From the NCBI GenBank assembly GCA_022768945.1, contig JALEKY010000044.1, positions 1 through 53,558 on the forward strand: a DNA stretch of 53,558 bases, read 5' to 3'. Positions 30,049 to 40,058 of the stretch are shown piece after piece. The stretch is from Christensenellaceae bacterium (lineage in GTDB: Bacteria > Bacillota > Clostridia > Christensenellales > Borkfalkiaceae). Each line of letters begins with the position of its first letter. Positions within the stretch are counted from its first letter, which is position 1. A model generated the notes under the pieces. It was not told where the DNA came from. It saw only the letters and a program-made list of their open reading frames with translations, and searched no databases. The translations under genes and the position numbers were made by a program.

Positions 30049-31437
30049 ATGAAAACTGACGTAGTAATCGTCGGCGCAGGTCCCGCGGGGATTTTTACCG
30101 CCTACGAAATGATTAAAAAAGGCTCCAAAAAGAAAATAATTCTCGTTGAAAAGGGCGTTTGCATCGAAAAAAGAGCTTGCCCGAAAATCAAAACAAAAAA
30201 ATGCATGAACTGCAAACCGTACTGCCATATTACAACCGGCTTTTCGGGAGCAGGCGCGTTTTCGGACGGAAAACTCTCGCTCAGCTACGAAGTCGGAGGG
30301 GATCTTCCCACGCTTATCGGCGCGGAGCTTGCGCAGGAAACAATCGATTACGCCGATCAGATTTATTTGAGTTTCGGCGCGGATACTCACGTAGAGGGCG
30401 TAGGCAATTACGAGGAAGTTAAAGAAATCCGCAAAAAAGCGATTAAGGCCGGGCTTAAGCTCGTCGATTGCCCGATAAGACATATGGGTACAGAAAAGGC
30501 GCAGAATATATATTACAGCATAGAAAAGTTCCTTCAGGAAAACGGTGTGGAAATGCTGTTCGGCTGCGAATGTCTTAACATTATCCTCGAAGACGGAAAA
30601 TGCAAGGGTGTGCGCATAAGCGAAAAAGGCGTTGAAAAAGAAATCTTCGCGGAAAGCACGGTTATCGCTACCGGCAGAAGAGGGGCGGATTGGCTTGAAA
30701 AAGTATGCGAACAGAACAACATCATGCACCTTCCCGGAACGGTCGATATCGGCGTAAGAGTGGAAGTGAGAAACGAGGTAATGGAAAAGGTAAACAAGGT
30801 TTTATACGAATCCAAGCTTATCGGCTATCCGCACCCGTTCAAGAATAAAGTGAGAACTTTCTGCCAGAACCCGGGCGGTTTCGTAAGTCAGGAAAACTAC
30901 GATAACGATCTTGCGGTCGTCAACGGACATTCTTATAAAGAGTATAAGTCGGATAACACAAACCTCGCGATTTTGTGTTCACATAATTTCTCCGTGCCGT
31001 TCAATCAGCCTATTTCCTACGCTCAGAAGATAGGCGAGCTTACCAATATGCTCGGCGCGGGACATATTCTCGTTCAGCGTTTCGGTGATATTCTCGACGG
31101 AAAGAGAACATGGGAAAAAGAACTTCAGCAGTCCAACGTCAAGCCCACGCTCGTAGACGCTGTTGCGGGCGACATAACCGCCGCTATGCCGTACAGAGCG
31201 ATGACGAATATAATCAACTTTATCCAGGCTGTGGATATGGTCGTTCCCGGGTTTGCCGCATCCGAAACGTTGCTTTACTCGCCCGAACTTAAATTCTATT
31301 CGAACAGAGTCAAGATGGACGAAACGTTCACCACTTCCGTAAGCGGTCTGTACTGTCTCGGAGACTCGAGCGGCTGGACGAGAGGTCTTATGATGGCTTC
31401 CGTAATGGGCATTTTAATGGGCAGAAGACTTGTGTAA
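30049..31437 (+). CDS. FAD-dependent oxidoreductase (COG2509-like)
   Basis: MKTDVVIVGAGPAGIFTAYEMIKKG; CMNCKPYCHITTGFSGAGAFSDGKLSLSYEVGG; C-terminal GLYCLGDSSGWTRGLMMASVMGI. Confidence 0.88.
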   Translation: MKTDVVIVGAGPAGIFTAYEMIKKGSKKKIILVEKGVCIEKRACPKIKTKKCMNCKPYCHITTGFSGAGAFSDGKLSLSYEVGGDLPTLIGAELAQETIDYADQIYLSFGADTHVEGVGNYEEVKEIRKKAIKAGLKLVDCPIRHMGTEKAQNIYYSIEKFLQENGVEMLFGCECLNIILEDGKCKGVRISEKGVEKEIFAESTVIATGRRGADWLEKVCEQNNIMHLPGTVDIGVRVEVRNEVMEKVNKVLYESKLIGYPHPFKNKVRTFCQNPGGFVSQENYDNDLAVVNGHSYKEYKSDNTNLAILCSHNFSVPFNQPISYAQKIGELTNMLGAGHILVQRFGDILDGKRTWEKELQQSNVKPTLVDAVAGDITAAMPYRAMTNIINFIQAVDMVVPGFAASETLLYSPELKFYSNRVKMDETFTTSVSGLYCLGDSSGWTRGLMMASVMGILMGRRLV

Positions 31438-31466
31438 AGGTTTAAAAAATAAGTAGAGGAAGAAAA

Positions 31467-32300
31467 ATGATTTACAAAACGATAGATTTATATAAAGAAT
31501 TCGGCGTTGAAAGAGGGGATAACAAAGCGGGATATTTAACCGTTTACGCGCACGAGAATTCCCACGAAATAAACGAAAGCAGAAAATATCCGTGTATGCT
31601 GGTTATGCCGGGCGGGGCGTATCTTTACGTTTCGGACAGGGAGAAAGAGCCGATTGCCCTCAGATATTTCGCTGCGGGGTACAACGCTTACGTGCTGAAC
31701 TATTCGGTCGAACCTTCGAGGTATCCTACGCAGCTTATCGAAGCCGCAATGGCGATGGCTTACATAAGGAGAAACGCGGAAGAGCTTCATAACGACTCGG
31801 CGCACGTCGCCGCCATCGGGTTCTCTGCCGGCGGACATCTGTGCGGATCTATAAGCACCATGTACGGGGAAAAAGTCATTTTCGAGAAAACGGGTATTAC
31901 CGCTATGGAGGCAAAGCCGAACGCAAGCGTTTTAGCCTATGCCGTCGTTTGTACCGAGTATCCTCAGGAAACGTATTTTCACCTTTGCGAGGAAAAACCG
32001 GAGATTATGACAAAAGTCAATATAGCGGCGAATGTGGATAAAAACACCTCTCCTATGTTTATATGGTGTACCGCAAACGATCCCGTGGTCGATCCCGGCA
32101 ACAGCCTTGCCCTTGCCTCGGCGTGCAGAAAGAACGGCGTTCCGTTCGATTTACACATTTACAGAGACGGTGAACACGGGCTTTCCAACGGCGATAAATC
32201 GGTGTGGAAGGACGAACACCCGCACAGCAAACTTGCCGACAGATGGCTTGATGATACGCTCGTATGGCTTTCGGAACTCGGTTTCGATTATGTCGATTGA
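31467..32300 (+). CDS. Alpha/beta hydrolase (BD-FAE / acetyl-esterase-like)
   Basis: PCMLVMPGGAYLYVSDREKEPIALRYFAAGYNAYVLNYSV; GFSAGGH nucleophile elbow; DGEHGLS. Confidence 0.88.
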   Translation: MIYKTIDLYKEFGVERGDNKAGYLTVYAHENSHEINESRKYPCMLVMPGGAYLYVSDREKEPIALRYFAAGYNAYVLNYSVEPSRYPTQLIEAAMAMAYIRRNAEELHNDSAHVAAIGFSAGGHLCGSISTMYGEKVIFEKTGITAMEAKPNASVLAYAVVCTEYPQETYFHLCEEKPEIMTKVNIAANVDKNTSPMFIWCTANDPVVDPGNSLALASACRKNGVPFDLHIYRDGEHGLSNGDKSVWKDEHPHSKLADRWLDDTLVWLSELGFDYVD

Positions 32301-32317
32301 TAATTAAACAATATTAT

Positions 32318-32350
32318 AAGTCGCTTGTTTTTTGAGAAACAGGCGACTTT
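32318..32350. terminator. Bidirectional terminator between convergent genes
   Basis: AAGTCGCTTGTTTttTgaGAAACAGGCGACTTT. Confidence 0.6.
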
Positions 32351-32403
32351 CTTCTATGTCGATAAGCTTTTCCGAGGGGGAAAACGCATAGCGCTCTATA
32401 TAG

Positions 32404-33570
32404 CTATTTAAAAAGCTTTATAATTTGCTCGAAAATCGGCAGAGCGTTTATAATAGTTTCGGTGCGCACGCAATAAGATATTCTGACATATCCTTTTACG
32501 CCGAAATCGTCCGACGGAGCAACCAGCACGGCGCGTTTTTTGCATTCCTCAAAAAAGGAATTTCCGCTGCCGGGAGACTTGACAAACAGATAGAAAGCAC
32601 CGTCCGGATATACGCATTCGTAGCCGTACGAAGTCAAAGAATCGTATAGTAAGTCGCGGTTCTTTTCGTATACCGAAATATCGGAAGTTTTGCCGTAGTT
32701 ATCCGCGACGACGCGCTGAAAAAGAGATGGAGCGCACACGTACCCTAAAGCCCTTCCCGCACCGCAGATTGCCGCATATAAGTCGTTTTTTTCTTCGGCT
32801 TTCGGGCTTACGGCAATGTAGCCTATTCGCTCGCCGGGGAGAGAAAGGCTTTTGCTGAACGAGTAACAGGTTATAACGTCGTTGTAAAAGCACATAGGGT
32901 TTACTACTTCTTTACCGTAAGTGATTTCCCTGTACGGTTCGTCCGAAACAAGGTAGATTTTCCCTCCGAATTCTTTTTCTTTATCCGAAAGCATTTTGCA
33001 CAATGCAAAAATTTGTTCTTTTGAATAAACCGTTCCGGTTGGATTATTGGGAGAGTTTATTATAATCGCTCTTGTTTTTTCGGTAATAGCGGCGGAAATT
33101 TTGTCAACGTCTAACGAAAAATTTTCGTCGGAATCGACTTCAACGCATTTTCCGCCCGAAGCTTCTATAAAAAGTTTATACTCGGGGAAATAAGGGCGAA
33201 TAACGATGTACTCCGCGTTTTTCGTGTAAATAGCGTTAAATACAATGGTCAACGCGGAAGCCGCGCCCGAAGTTAAATAAATATCGTCGGCAGAGAGATT
33301 AAGATTAAACTTTGCACTGTCGTATGAGGCGATTTTCTCGCGAACTTTAACGTCGCCCTGAGCGGAAGTATATGCGTGAACGGTGTTGTCGTTAAGATTT
33401 TTATAGATAGATTCTCTTACGCTCGTAGGCGCGGGAACGTTAGGATTTCCGATTGAAAAGTCGAAAACGTTTTCTTCGCCTATCTGCTCTTTAAGCTTTT
33501 TACCGTATTCGAAAAGCTCTCTTATAGCCGAACGATTTGTTCCGAGTTTTTTAAATTTTTCGTTTACCAT
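32404..33570 (-). CDS. Class I/II PLP-dependent aminotransferase (aspartate-aminotransferase-like)
   Basis: FSIGNPNVPAP; INSPNNPTGTVYS; SFSKSLSLPGERIGY (PLP Lys). Confidence 0.92.
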   Translation of the reverse strand: MVNEKFKKLGTNRSAIRELFEYGKKLKEQIGEENVFDFSIGNPNVPAPTSVRESIYKNLNDNTVHAYTSAQGDVKVREKIASYDSAKFNLNLSADDIYLTSGAASALTIVFNAIYTKNAEYIVIRPYFPEYKLFIEASGGKCVEVDSDENFSLDVDKISAAITEKTRAIIINSPNNPTGTVYSKEQIFALCKMLSDKEKEFGGKIYLVSDEPYREITYGKEVVNPMCFYNDVITCYSFSKSLSLPGERIGYIAVSPKAEEKNDLYAAICGAGRALGYVCAPSLFQRVVADNYGKTSDISVYEKNRDLLYDSLTSYGYECVYPDGAFYLFVKSPGSGNSFFEECKKRAVLVAPSDDFGVKGYVRISYCVRTETIINALPIFEQIIKLFK

Positions 33571-33671
33571 AGTATTATTTTATCACTTGACCGAGCGTTT
33601 TGTCAAACGCAGAGGCGTTTTGTCATATATATATATTAGGGTAAAGAGTTTTTTGTGAGGAGATAAAGCGG

Positions 33672-34685
33672 GTGAAGAAAGAACGAGAATATGATAAAAA
33701 ATATTCGGTTGCTCTCGTCGGGGCGACCGGACTTGTGGGGCAGACGTTTTTAAGAGTTTTGGAAGAACTACGTTTCCCTGTAAAAGAGTTGAAATTGTTC
33801 GCTTCCGAAAAAAGCAAAGGGAAAAAAATTTTGGCTTTCGGCAGAGACTATACATTAAAAAATATAACCGACGATTCGGTAGAAAAAACGGATATAGCTT
33901 TTTTCTCTACCGATGCGGAAACCTCGGGAAAAATTACACCGATTTTTTTAAACGCCGGCGCGCTTGTAATAGACAATTCATCGTTTCACCGAACCAACCC
34001 TAAAATTCCTCTTATTGTGCCTGAGGTAAACTTAAACGCATATAATGGCGAAAGGATAATAGCAAATCCGAACTGTTCTACCATTCAGGCGGTTTTGCCT
34101 CTTTCTGCGCTGTCGGAATACGGAATTTTAAGCGTAAATTACACTACGTATCAAGCCGTAAGCGGAAGCGGTAAAAACGGAATAAGTGACCTAAAACGCA
34201 CGTTAAACGGCAAAAACGGGGAATATTATCCATACAATATTTCAAAAAACTGTATTCCTAAGATAGGCGGAAACGGCGGTTTTTACGGATACACGGAGGA
34301 GGAAGTTAAGATGATTAACGAAACCAAAAAAATTCTCGGACTTAAAGATTTACCCGTTTCGGCAACGTGCGTAAGGGTTCCGGTTGAAAACTGCCATGCC
34401 GTTTCCGTGCGTGCCGAGCTGGAAAAAGAGTTCGACATAGATAAAATAATACAGGAACTATCGGATACGGAAGGCGTGGAGGTTCTTGACGATCTCGATC
34501 ACGATATTTTCCCTGTGCAAGAGCTTGCCGACGGAAATGATATTGTTTTCGTAGGGAGAATTCGGCGTGATTTATCCGCAAAGAACGGTCTTCTTTTTTA
34601 TACGGTAGCGGATAATCTGAGAAAGGGAGCGGCGACCAACGCAGTTCAAATCGCGCTCGGACTCATAAAAGCGAATAAAATATAA
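33672..34685 (+). CDS. asd: Aspartate-semialdehyde dehydrogenase
   Basis: VALVGATGLVGQTFLRVLEE; IANPNCSTIQAVLPLSAL active-site Cys; GTG start. Confidence 0.95.
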   Translation: MKKEREYDKKYSVALVGATGLVGQTFLRVLEELRFPVKELKLFASEKSKGKKILAFGRDYTLKNITDDSVEKTDIAFFSTDAETSGKITPIFLNAGALVIDNSSFHRTNPKIPLIVPEVNLNAYNGERIIANPNCSTIQAVLPLSALSEYGILSVNYTTYQAVSGSGKNGISDLKRTLNGKNGEYYPYNISKNCIPKIGGNGGFYGYTEEEVKMINETKKILGLKDLPVSATCVRVPVENCHAVSVRAELEKEFDIDKIIQELSDTEGVEVLDDLDHDIFPVQELADGNDIVFVGRIRRDLSAKNGLLFYTVADNLRKGAATNAVQIALGLIKANKI

Positions 34686-34720
34686 AAGCGGAATTTTTCG
34701 CACATTATCCGACATAAAGC

Positions 34721-36136
34721 ATGATTAAAGTTTGTAAATTCGGCGGTAGTTCCGTCGCAACAAAAGAGGGGTATTTCAGATTAAAACAAATTATCGAAGC
34801 AGACGAAGAAAGAAAGGCGATTATCGTTTCCGCTCCGGGGAAAAGGTTTTCGGGAGACGAAAAAATTACCGATTTGTTATATTACGCTTTTTCTGTGATA
34901 GGAGATAAAGGCGCTTATTCCGAAACGGCGGATAAAATTATAGCGCGTTTTTCCGTGCTTGCGGATTTTGTCGGTTTTCGTCGAATAAAAAAGGAAGTGG
35001 AAAAATTTTTTTTGCGCGACGGGTTGTTTACCGACGAAAAGACTTTTGTCAGTCGGGGCGAATATTTTTCGGCAAAAATCGTCGCGGAATATTTAAACGG
35101 CGATTTTTTGGATTCGAAGGACTGTTTGATTTTCGATTATAACGGCAAATTAAATTTTGCGGAAACCAAAGTTCGGCTGAAAAAACTTATAAACCCTAAC
35201 AAATTAACGGTTATTCCTGGCTTTTACGGCGGTTTTTTCGGCGGTCAGATAAATTTGCTTTTTCGAGGGGCGAGCGACTACTCGGGCGCCTGCATAGCGG
35301 CGGCTCTCGGCGCGAGAGAATATGAAAATTTTACGGACGTAGACGGCATTTTCGAGGCTGATCCGAAAATATACGAAAAAGCTCGCGTCGTTCCGTTTCT
35401 CACTTTTTACGAGCTTTCCGAGCTTTCCGCATCGGGCGCGAAAGTTCTGGAAGAACATACCATGCAGCCTTTGGTTTTTTCATGCATTCCGCTTGTCGTA
35501 AAAAATACTTTCAGCGAAGAAGAGGGTACGCGCGTAGAAAAAACAAGGCGTGCGTTTACGGGAAAACCTATCGGTATTACGGGAAAAAAGGGGCTAATTG
35601 TTTTTTTCGTTGCTTTAACTTCAAACGTGGAAGAGGCGAAAACGATAAGGGGAATAAGCTCTTTTCTCGCTGAAAAATCTATTTCGACGGAAGTTTTTTT
35701 CGTTCGGAGAAAAGCTGCTATTTTTGTTGTAAAAAAAGAAAAGATAGATAAATGTTTTTTCCCTTCGGACGGAATTGCCGATCGGAGCGAAGAAAATTTT
35801 GATAAAAGGCTTTGTTTTATCGAAAAACAGATTTCGCGGCTTTACGGAGTTGCGGTCGTTTGTCATGTCGGCGCTTGCTCTGTTTCGGTTGTCGGAGAGT
35901 GTCCCGAGCCCACGCGCGCGCGTGCCGTCAGCCGCCCGAACGAGAGCAACGTTCGCCCGATTTTTTCGCAAAGCGTAGAAAAGTATTCTTCGGTATTATA
36001 CGAGTCGTTCGAAAAAAACGGCTCCGAAGTTATTTGCGCTCATTACTCGGAAGACGACAACGTTCTCGATTTTTATCTTAAGTGCAACGACTTAAACGAA
36101 GCTGTTCGAGCTGCTTGTTCGGTCGTTTTCGGTTAA
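34721..36136 (+). CDS. lysC: Aspartate kinase
   Basis: MIKVCKFGGSSVATKEGYFRL; IPGFYGGFFGGQINLLFRGASDYSGACIAAALGAREYENFTDVDGIFEADPKI. Confidence 0.93.
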   Translation: MIKVCKFGGSSVATKEGYFRLKQIIEADEERKAIIVSAPGKRFSGDEKITDLLYYAFSVIGDKGAYSETADKIIARFSVLADFVGFRRIKKEVEKFFLRDGLFTDEKTFVSRGEYFSAKIVAEYLNGDFLDSKDCLIFDYNGKLNFAETKVRLKKLINPNKLTVIPGFYGGFFGGQINLLFRGASDYSGACIAAALGAREYENFTDVDGIFEADPKIYEKARVVPFLTFYELSELSASGAKVLEEHTMQPLVFSCIPLVVKNTFSEEEGTRVEKTRRAFTGKPIGITGKKGLIVFFVALTSNVEEAKTIRGISSFLAEKSISTEVFFVRRKAAIFVVKKEKIDKCFFPSDGIADRSEENFDKRLCFIEKQISRLYGVAVVCHVGACSVSVVGECPEPTRARAVSRPNESNVRPIFSQSVEKYSSVLYESFEKNGSEVICAHYSEDDNVLDFYLKCNDLNEAVRAACSVVFG

Positions 36137-36208
36137 ATTTTTATGGTTTCGGGATAATAAAGTTATTTTTTGAGTATATACGGTATACGCGTCGCGCGAG
36201 TTATGCGC

Positions 36209-36237
36209 TTGACTTTTATCTTCGCGGGTGCTACACT
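36209..36237 (+). promoter_or_regulatory. Putative promoter for trkAH
   Basis: TTGACT (36209-36214), 17-nt spacer, TACACT (36232-36237). Confidence 0.55.
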
Positions 36238-36259
36238 GAAATAGTCGTTTAACGACCGT

Positions 36260-37669
36260 TTGCTTAAACGAAACGGAGGTAATATGAAAGTAATCGTTGC
36301 CGGTTGCGGCAAAGTGGGTAAAACCATAATTGCAAGCATGGTAAAAGAAAATCACGACGTTGTAGCGATGGATACCAATCCTAAGGTCGTTTCCGCCGTG
36401 AATAACGAGTACGACGTTATGTCCTTGTGCGGTAATGCCACGTCTTACGACGATTTAAAGGAAGCCGGCGCCGGCGGGTGCGATATTTTCATTGCGGTAA
36501 CGAGTTCGGACGAGCTTAACATGCTCGCGTGTTTCGCCGCAAAGAGAATGGGCGCAAAATATACCGTGGCGCGAATTCGCGAAGCCGAGTACAACAAGAA
36601 AAGCCTCGTTTTTATGAAAGAACAGCTGGAAATTTCCCTTGTTCTTAACCCGGAAAAACTTACTTCCGAAGCGCTATACAATCTTTTAAAGCTTCCTTCG
36701 GCTTGCAAGGTCGAGACGTTTGCCGACAGAAGATTCGAGATGATAGAACTTATTGTGAGAAAGAAAACCCCGCTCGACGGCGTAAGGCTTTCGGAAATAA
36801 GAAAGAAGCAGTCGTATAAATTTCTCGTATGCGAAGTTCAGCGCGGCGACGAAGTCTTTATTCCTAACGGTAACTTTTTGATACACAGCGGAGATAAAGT
36901 GGGTATTATGTGCGAGAGAGAAGAAACGCACAGAACGCTGAAAACCCTCGGTTTCCTTCAGAAAGAATGCAAGGAAGCGATTATTCTCGGCGGGGGCAAA
37001 ATAGCGTATTATCTCGCGCAAAAGCTTTCGGAAAATCACAGCGCGGTAAAGATAATAGAGAAAAACGAGGATAAGTGCGTGGAACTTTGCGAAAATCTTC
37101 CGTCGCAGGTTACGGTTGTTCACGGCAACGGAATGAGCCAGGATTTGCTCTCCGAAGAAGGCATAGACGGAACGGACGCGTTTATCGCGCTGACGGGTAA
37201 AGACGAAGAAAATATTCTCATATCGTTCTACGCGATTTCCCGTCAGGTTCCGAAAATCGTGTGCAAAGTCAATACCGAAGAGCTGTCCGCGATCGCGGAA
37301 AAGCTCGGAATGGACAGTATTATTACGCCTAAAAGACTTGTAGCTGACGTTCTCGTACGTTATGCGAGGGCGCTTCAGAATTCTATGGGCAGCACGGTCG
37401 AAAAGCTGTACAGTATTGCCGGAGGACAAGTCGAGGCGCTTGAGTTTATAGTTACGGACAAATTCGAGTATTCTTCAGTTCCGCTTAAAAATTTAAAACT
37501 TAAAGAAGACGTTCTCGTCGCAGGTATAATAAGGCAAGGGCAGACTCTCGTCCCCGGCGGCGACGATTATATAATCCCCGGCGACAGGGTTGTGGTTTTT
37601 GCGAAAGGCAATCGCATAGGAACGCTTTCCGACGCGATTTCGGAAAGAAGGTCGGCTGAAAACAAATGA
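36260..37669 (+). CDS. trkA: Trk-type K+ uptake regulatory NAD-binding protein TrkA
   Basis: MKVIVAGCGKVGKTIIASMVKENHDVVAMDTNPKV; second RCK domain AIILGGGKIAYYLAQKL. Confidence 0.93.
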   Translation: MLKRNGGNMKVIVAGCGKVGKTIIASMVKENHDVVAMDTNPKVVSAVNNEYDVMSLCGNATSYDDLKEAGAGGCDIFIAVTSSDELNMLACFAAKRMGAKYTVARIREAEYNKKSLVFMKEQLEISLVLNPEKLTSEALYNLLKLPSACKVETFADRRFEMIELIVRKKTPLDGVRLSEIRKKQSYKFLVCEVQRGDEVFIPNGNFLIHSGDKVGIMCEREETHRTLKTLGFLQKECKEAIILGGGKIAYYLAQKLSENHSAVKIIEKNEDKCVELCENLPSQVTVVHGNGMSQDLLSEEGIDGTDAFIALTGKDEENILISFYAISRQVPKIVCKVNTEELSAIAEKLGMDSIITPKRLVADVLVRYARALQNSMGSTVEKLYSIAGGQVEALEFIVTDKFEYSSVPLKNLKLKEDVLVAGIIRQGQTLVPGGDDYIIPGDRVVVFAKGNRIGTLSDAISERRSAENK

Positions 37670-39129
37670 ATTACAGAATGATTTTTTCAACCGTCGGCAA
37701 AGTTCTTTTCGTCGAGGCTGTCTGCTTTGTTTTGCCGTTTTTAGTGTCTCTTTGTTACGGCGAATTTATGACTATGCTGTGGTTCGGTGTATGCGCGCTG
37801 ATTGCGCTCGCTTCCGGTTTCTGCTTAAGCTTTTTCTTAAAGCCGAAGAGCACTGCGATATATTCGAAAGAAGGTCTTATAACCGTCGCTCTCACTTGGG
37901 TGTTTATGTCCGTAATAGGCGCGCTTCCGTTTGTTATGACGGGCGCCGTTCCGTCTTACATAGACGCGCTTTTCGAAACGGTAAGCGGGTTTACGACTAC
38001 GGGGGCTTCGATTTTAACCGAGTTCGATCCGGGAACGGGCTACCTTGCGATGGATAAGGGACTTTTATTCTGGAGAAGCTTTACCCACTGGATAGGAGGT
38101 ATGGGTGTTCTTGTGTTCGTAACGGCTATTTCGGGGAAGAGTTCCGACCGTCAGATATACATTTTAAAAGCCGAAATACCCGGACCTACGATGGATAAAA
38201 TCGTGCCGCGTTCGAGAGATACCGCAAAAATTCTCTATCTTATGTATTTCGGAATGACGATAGTTACGTTTATTTTGTTGGTGTGCGGCGGAATGTCGTT
38301 TTTCGACGGAATTATCCACGCGCTCGGTACTGCCGGTACGGGCGGTTTCGGCATACGAGTAGATGGCTGCGCAAGTTATTCGCCATTCTGTCAATGGGTT
38401 ATAGCGATTTTTATGTTCCTTTTCGGGGTAAACTTCAATTTGTATTATTTGATTCTCGTGGGGAAGATAAAGGACGTATTAAAAAGCTCGGAGCTTAAAT
38501 TATACGTTTTGCTCGTCGTTCTCGCAACCGCGGCGATAAGCATAAACATTCTTTCTTTGTACGGTTCGTTCGGCGTAGCGTTAAGGCATTCTTTCTTTCA
38601 GGTCGCAACGATTTCGTCTACTACGGGCTTTTCAAGCGCGAATTTCGATACCTGGCCTGCTTTCTCAAAAGCAATACTTCTGTTCTTTATGTTCACCGGC
38701 GCGTGCGCGGGTTCTACGGCGGGCGGCGTTAAGTTGTCGAGGGTTATGCTCCTTTTGAAGTCCGGCAACAGAGAACTTAAAAAAGTGCTCCACCCGAGAA
38801 CGGCTTCCGTGGTTAAAGCCGACGGAAAAAAGGTAGACGAAAGCGTTATAAGCGCAACGGGTAATTATCTTGCCATTTATCTCGCGTGCATCCTCGTTAT
38901 ATTCCTTGCGATTTCCGTGGACGGGTTTAACGTTGAAACTAATTTCACGGCTTCGGTGTCATGTTTTAACAATGTAGGTCCGGGCTTCGGTGCGGTCGGT
39001 CCGAGCGGGAGCTATGCCGGGTATTCTGCTTTTTCTAAAATAGTGCTTACGCTCGGAATGCTTCTCGGAAGGCTTGAGATTTATCCGCTCCTTCTCGTGT
39101 TTATTCCGAATACCTGGATTAAAAGGTAA
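37666..39129 (+). CDS. trkH: TrkH/KtrB family K+ transporter
   Basis: SGFTTTGASIL selectivity loops; WRSFTHWIGGMGVLVF; GTAGTGGFG; 4-nt overlap with trkA. Confidence 0.94.
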   Translation: MNYRMIFSTVGKVLFVEAVCFVLPFLVSLCYGEFMTMLWFGVCALIALASGFCLSFFLKPKSTAIYSKEGLITVALTWVFMSVIGALPFVMTGAVPSYIDALFETVSGFTTTGASILTEFDPGTGYLAMDKGLLFWRSFTHWIGGMGVLVFVTAISGKSSDRQIYILKAEIPGPTMDKIVPRSRDTAKILYLMYFGMTIVTFILLVCGGMSFFDGIIHALGTAGTGGFGIRVDGCASYSPFCQWVIAIFMFLFGVNFNLYYLILVGKIKDVLKSSELKLYVLLVVLATAAISINILSLYGSFGVALRHSFFQVATISSTTGFSSANFDTWPAFSKAILLFFMFTGACAGSTAGGVKLSRVMLLLKSGNRELKKVLHPRTASVVKADGKKVDESVISATGNYLAIYLACILVIFLAISVDGFNVETNFTASVSCFNNVGPGFGAVGPSGSYAGYSAFSKIVLTLGMLLGRLEIYPLLLVFIPNTWIKR

Positions 39130-39165
39130 ACGCGCTTTTTCGTAACAAAAATCTAATATTTACGG

Positions 39166-39197
39166 CAGCCTTTCTTTAGACGAAAGGCTGTTTTTTT
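39166..39197 (+). terminator. Intrinsic terminator after trkH
   Basis: CAGCCTTTCtttagacGAAAGGCTG followed by TTTTTTT. Confidence 0.9.
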
Positions 39198-39241
39198 ATG
39201 TTCGGGAAAAAAGCCGGCGGTGATGTCGCGCCGTTTTTTAA

Positions 39242-39298
39242 GGTAAAACGATTAACAAAAGACAGATTGCTCATAATAAGTTTGGTAAAACGATAAAC
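39242..39298 (+). repeat. Direct repeat pair ggtaaaacgatWaac upstream of pyrK
   Basis: 39242-39256 ggtaaaacgattaac and 39284-39298 ggtaaaacgataaac, 42-nt period. Confidence 0.6.
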
Positions 39299-39326
39299 CC
39301 CTTAAAACGCGCAAAAAGGAGGTAAA

Positions 39327-40058
39327 ATGGATAGAATATTTGCATGCGTCGAAAGTAACGAGAATATAGCCGAAAGGATTTTCGAGATGAAACTCCGCGG
39401 CGATTTTAAGAAAATTAAAGCGCCGGGGCAGTTTGTAAATATACTGATACCCGGTTGTTATCTTCGCCGCCCGATTTCTGTGTGCGACAAGCAAGGCGAC
39501 GTTCTCACTTTGATATACAAAACGGTCGGCAAAGGTACGGAGAAACTCGGCAAAATCAAACGCGGCGAAACTCTCGATATTCTTACCGGGCTCGGAAACG
39601 GATTCGATTTATCGAAAAGCGGGAAAAGACCTCTTGTTCTCGGCGGAGGAACGGGCGTTCCGCCTCTGTATTTTCTTACGAAAAAGCTTATCGAAAAAGG
39701 AGCGCAGCCTGTGGTTGTAGCGGGTTTTAATGCGCTTGACGACTGTTTTTACGAGCAAAAATTTAAAGATACGGGCGCGGAAGTATATATCGTTACCGCA
39801 GACGGGAGCGTTGGCGAAAAAGGTTTTGTAACCGACATGACGAAGACTCTCGAATATTCTTATTTTTACGCTTGCGGGCCGTTTGCGATGTATAAATCGT
39901 TCGAAAAGCAGGCAAAAACTTCAGGCGAATACAGCTTCGAGCAAAGAATGGGGTGCGGTTTCGGCGCGTGCATGGGCTGTTCTATAGAAACGAAAAGCGG
40001 AATGAAACGCGTTTGCAAAGAAGGTCCCGTTTTTAAAAGGGAGGAAATCATATGGTGA
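39327..40058 (+). CDS. pyrK: Dihydroorotate dehydrogenase B electron-transfer subunit
   Basis: PGQFVNILIPGCYLRRPISVCD; LVLGGGTGVPPLYFL; C-terminal 2Fe-2S cysteines RMGCGFGACMGCSIET..RVCKEGPVF. Confidence 0.93.
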   Translation: MDRIFACVESNENIAERIFEMKLRGDFKKIKAPGQFVNILIPGCYLRRPISVCDKQGDVLTLIYKTVGKGTEKLGKIKRGETLDILTGLGNGFDLSKSGKRPLVLGGGTGVPPLYFLTKKLIEKGAQPVVVAGFNALDDCFYEQKFKDTGAEVYIVTADGSVGEKGFVTDMTKTLEYSYFYACGPFAMYKSFEKQAKTSGEYSFEQRMGCGFGACMGCSIETKSGMKRVCKEGPVFKREEIIW

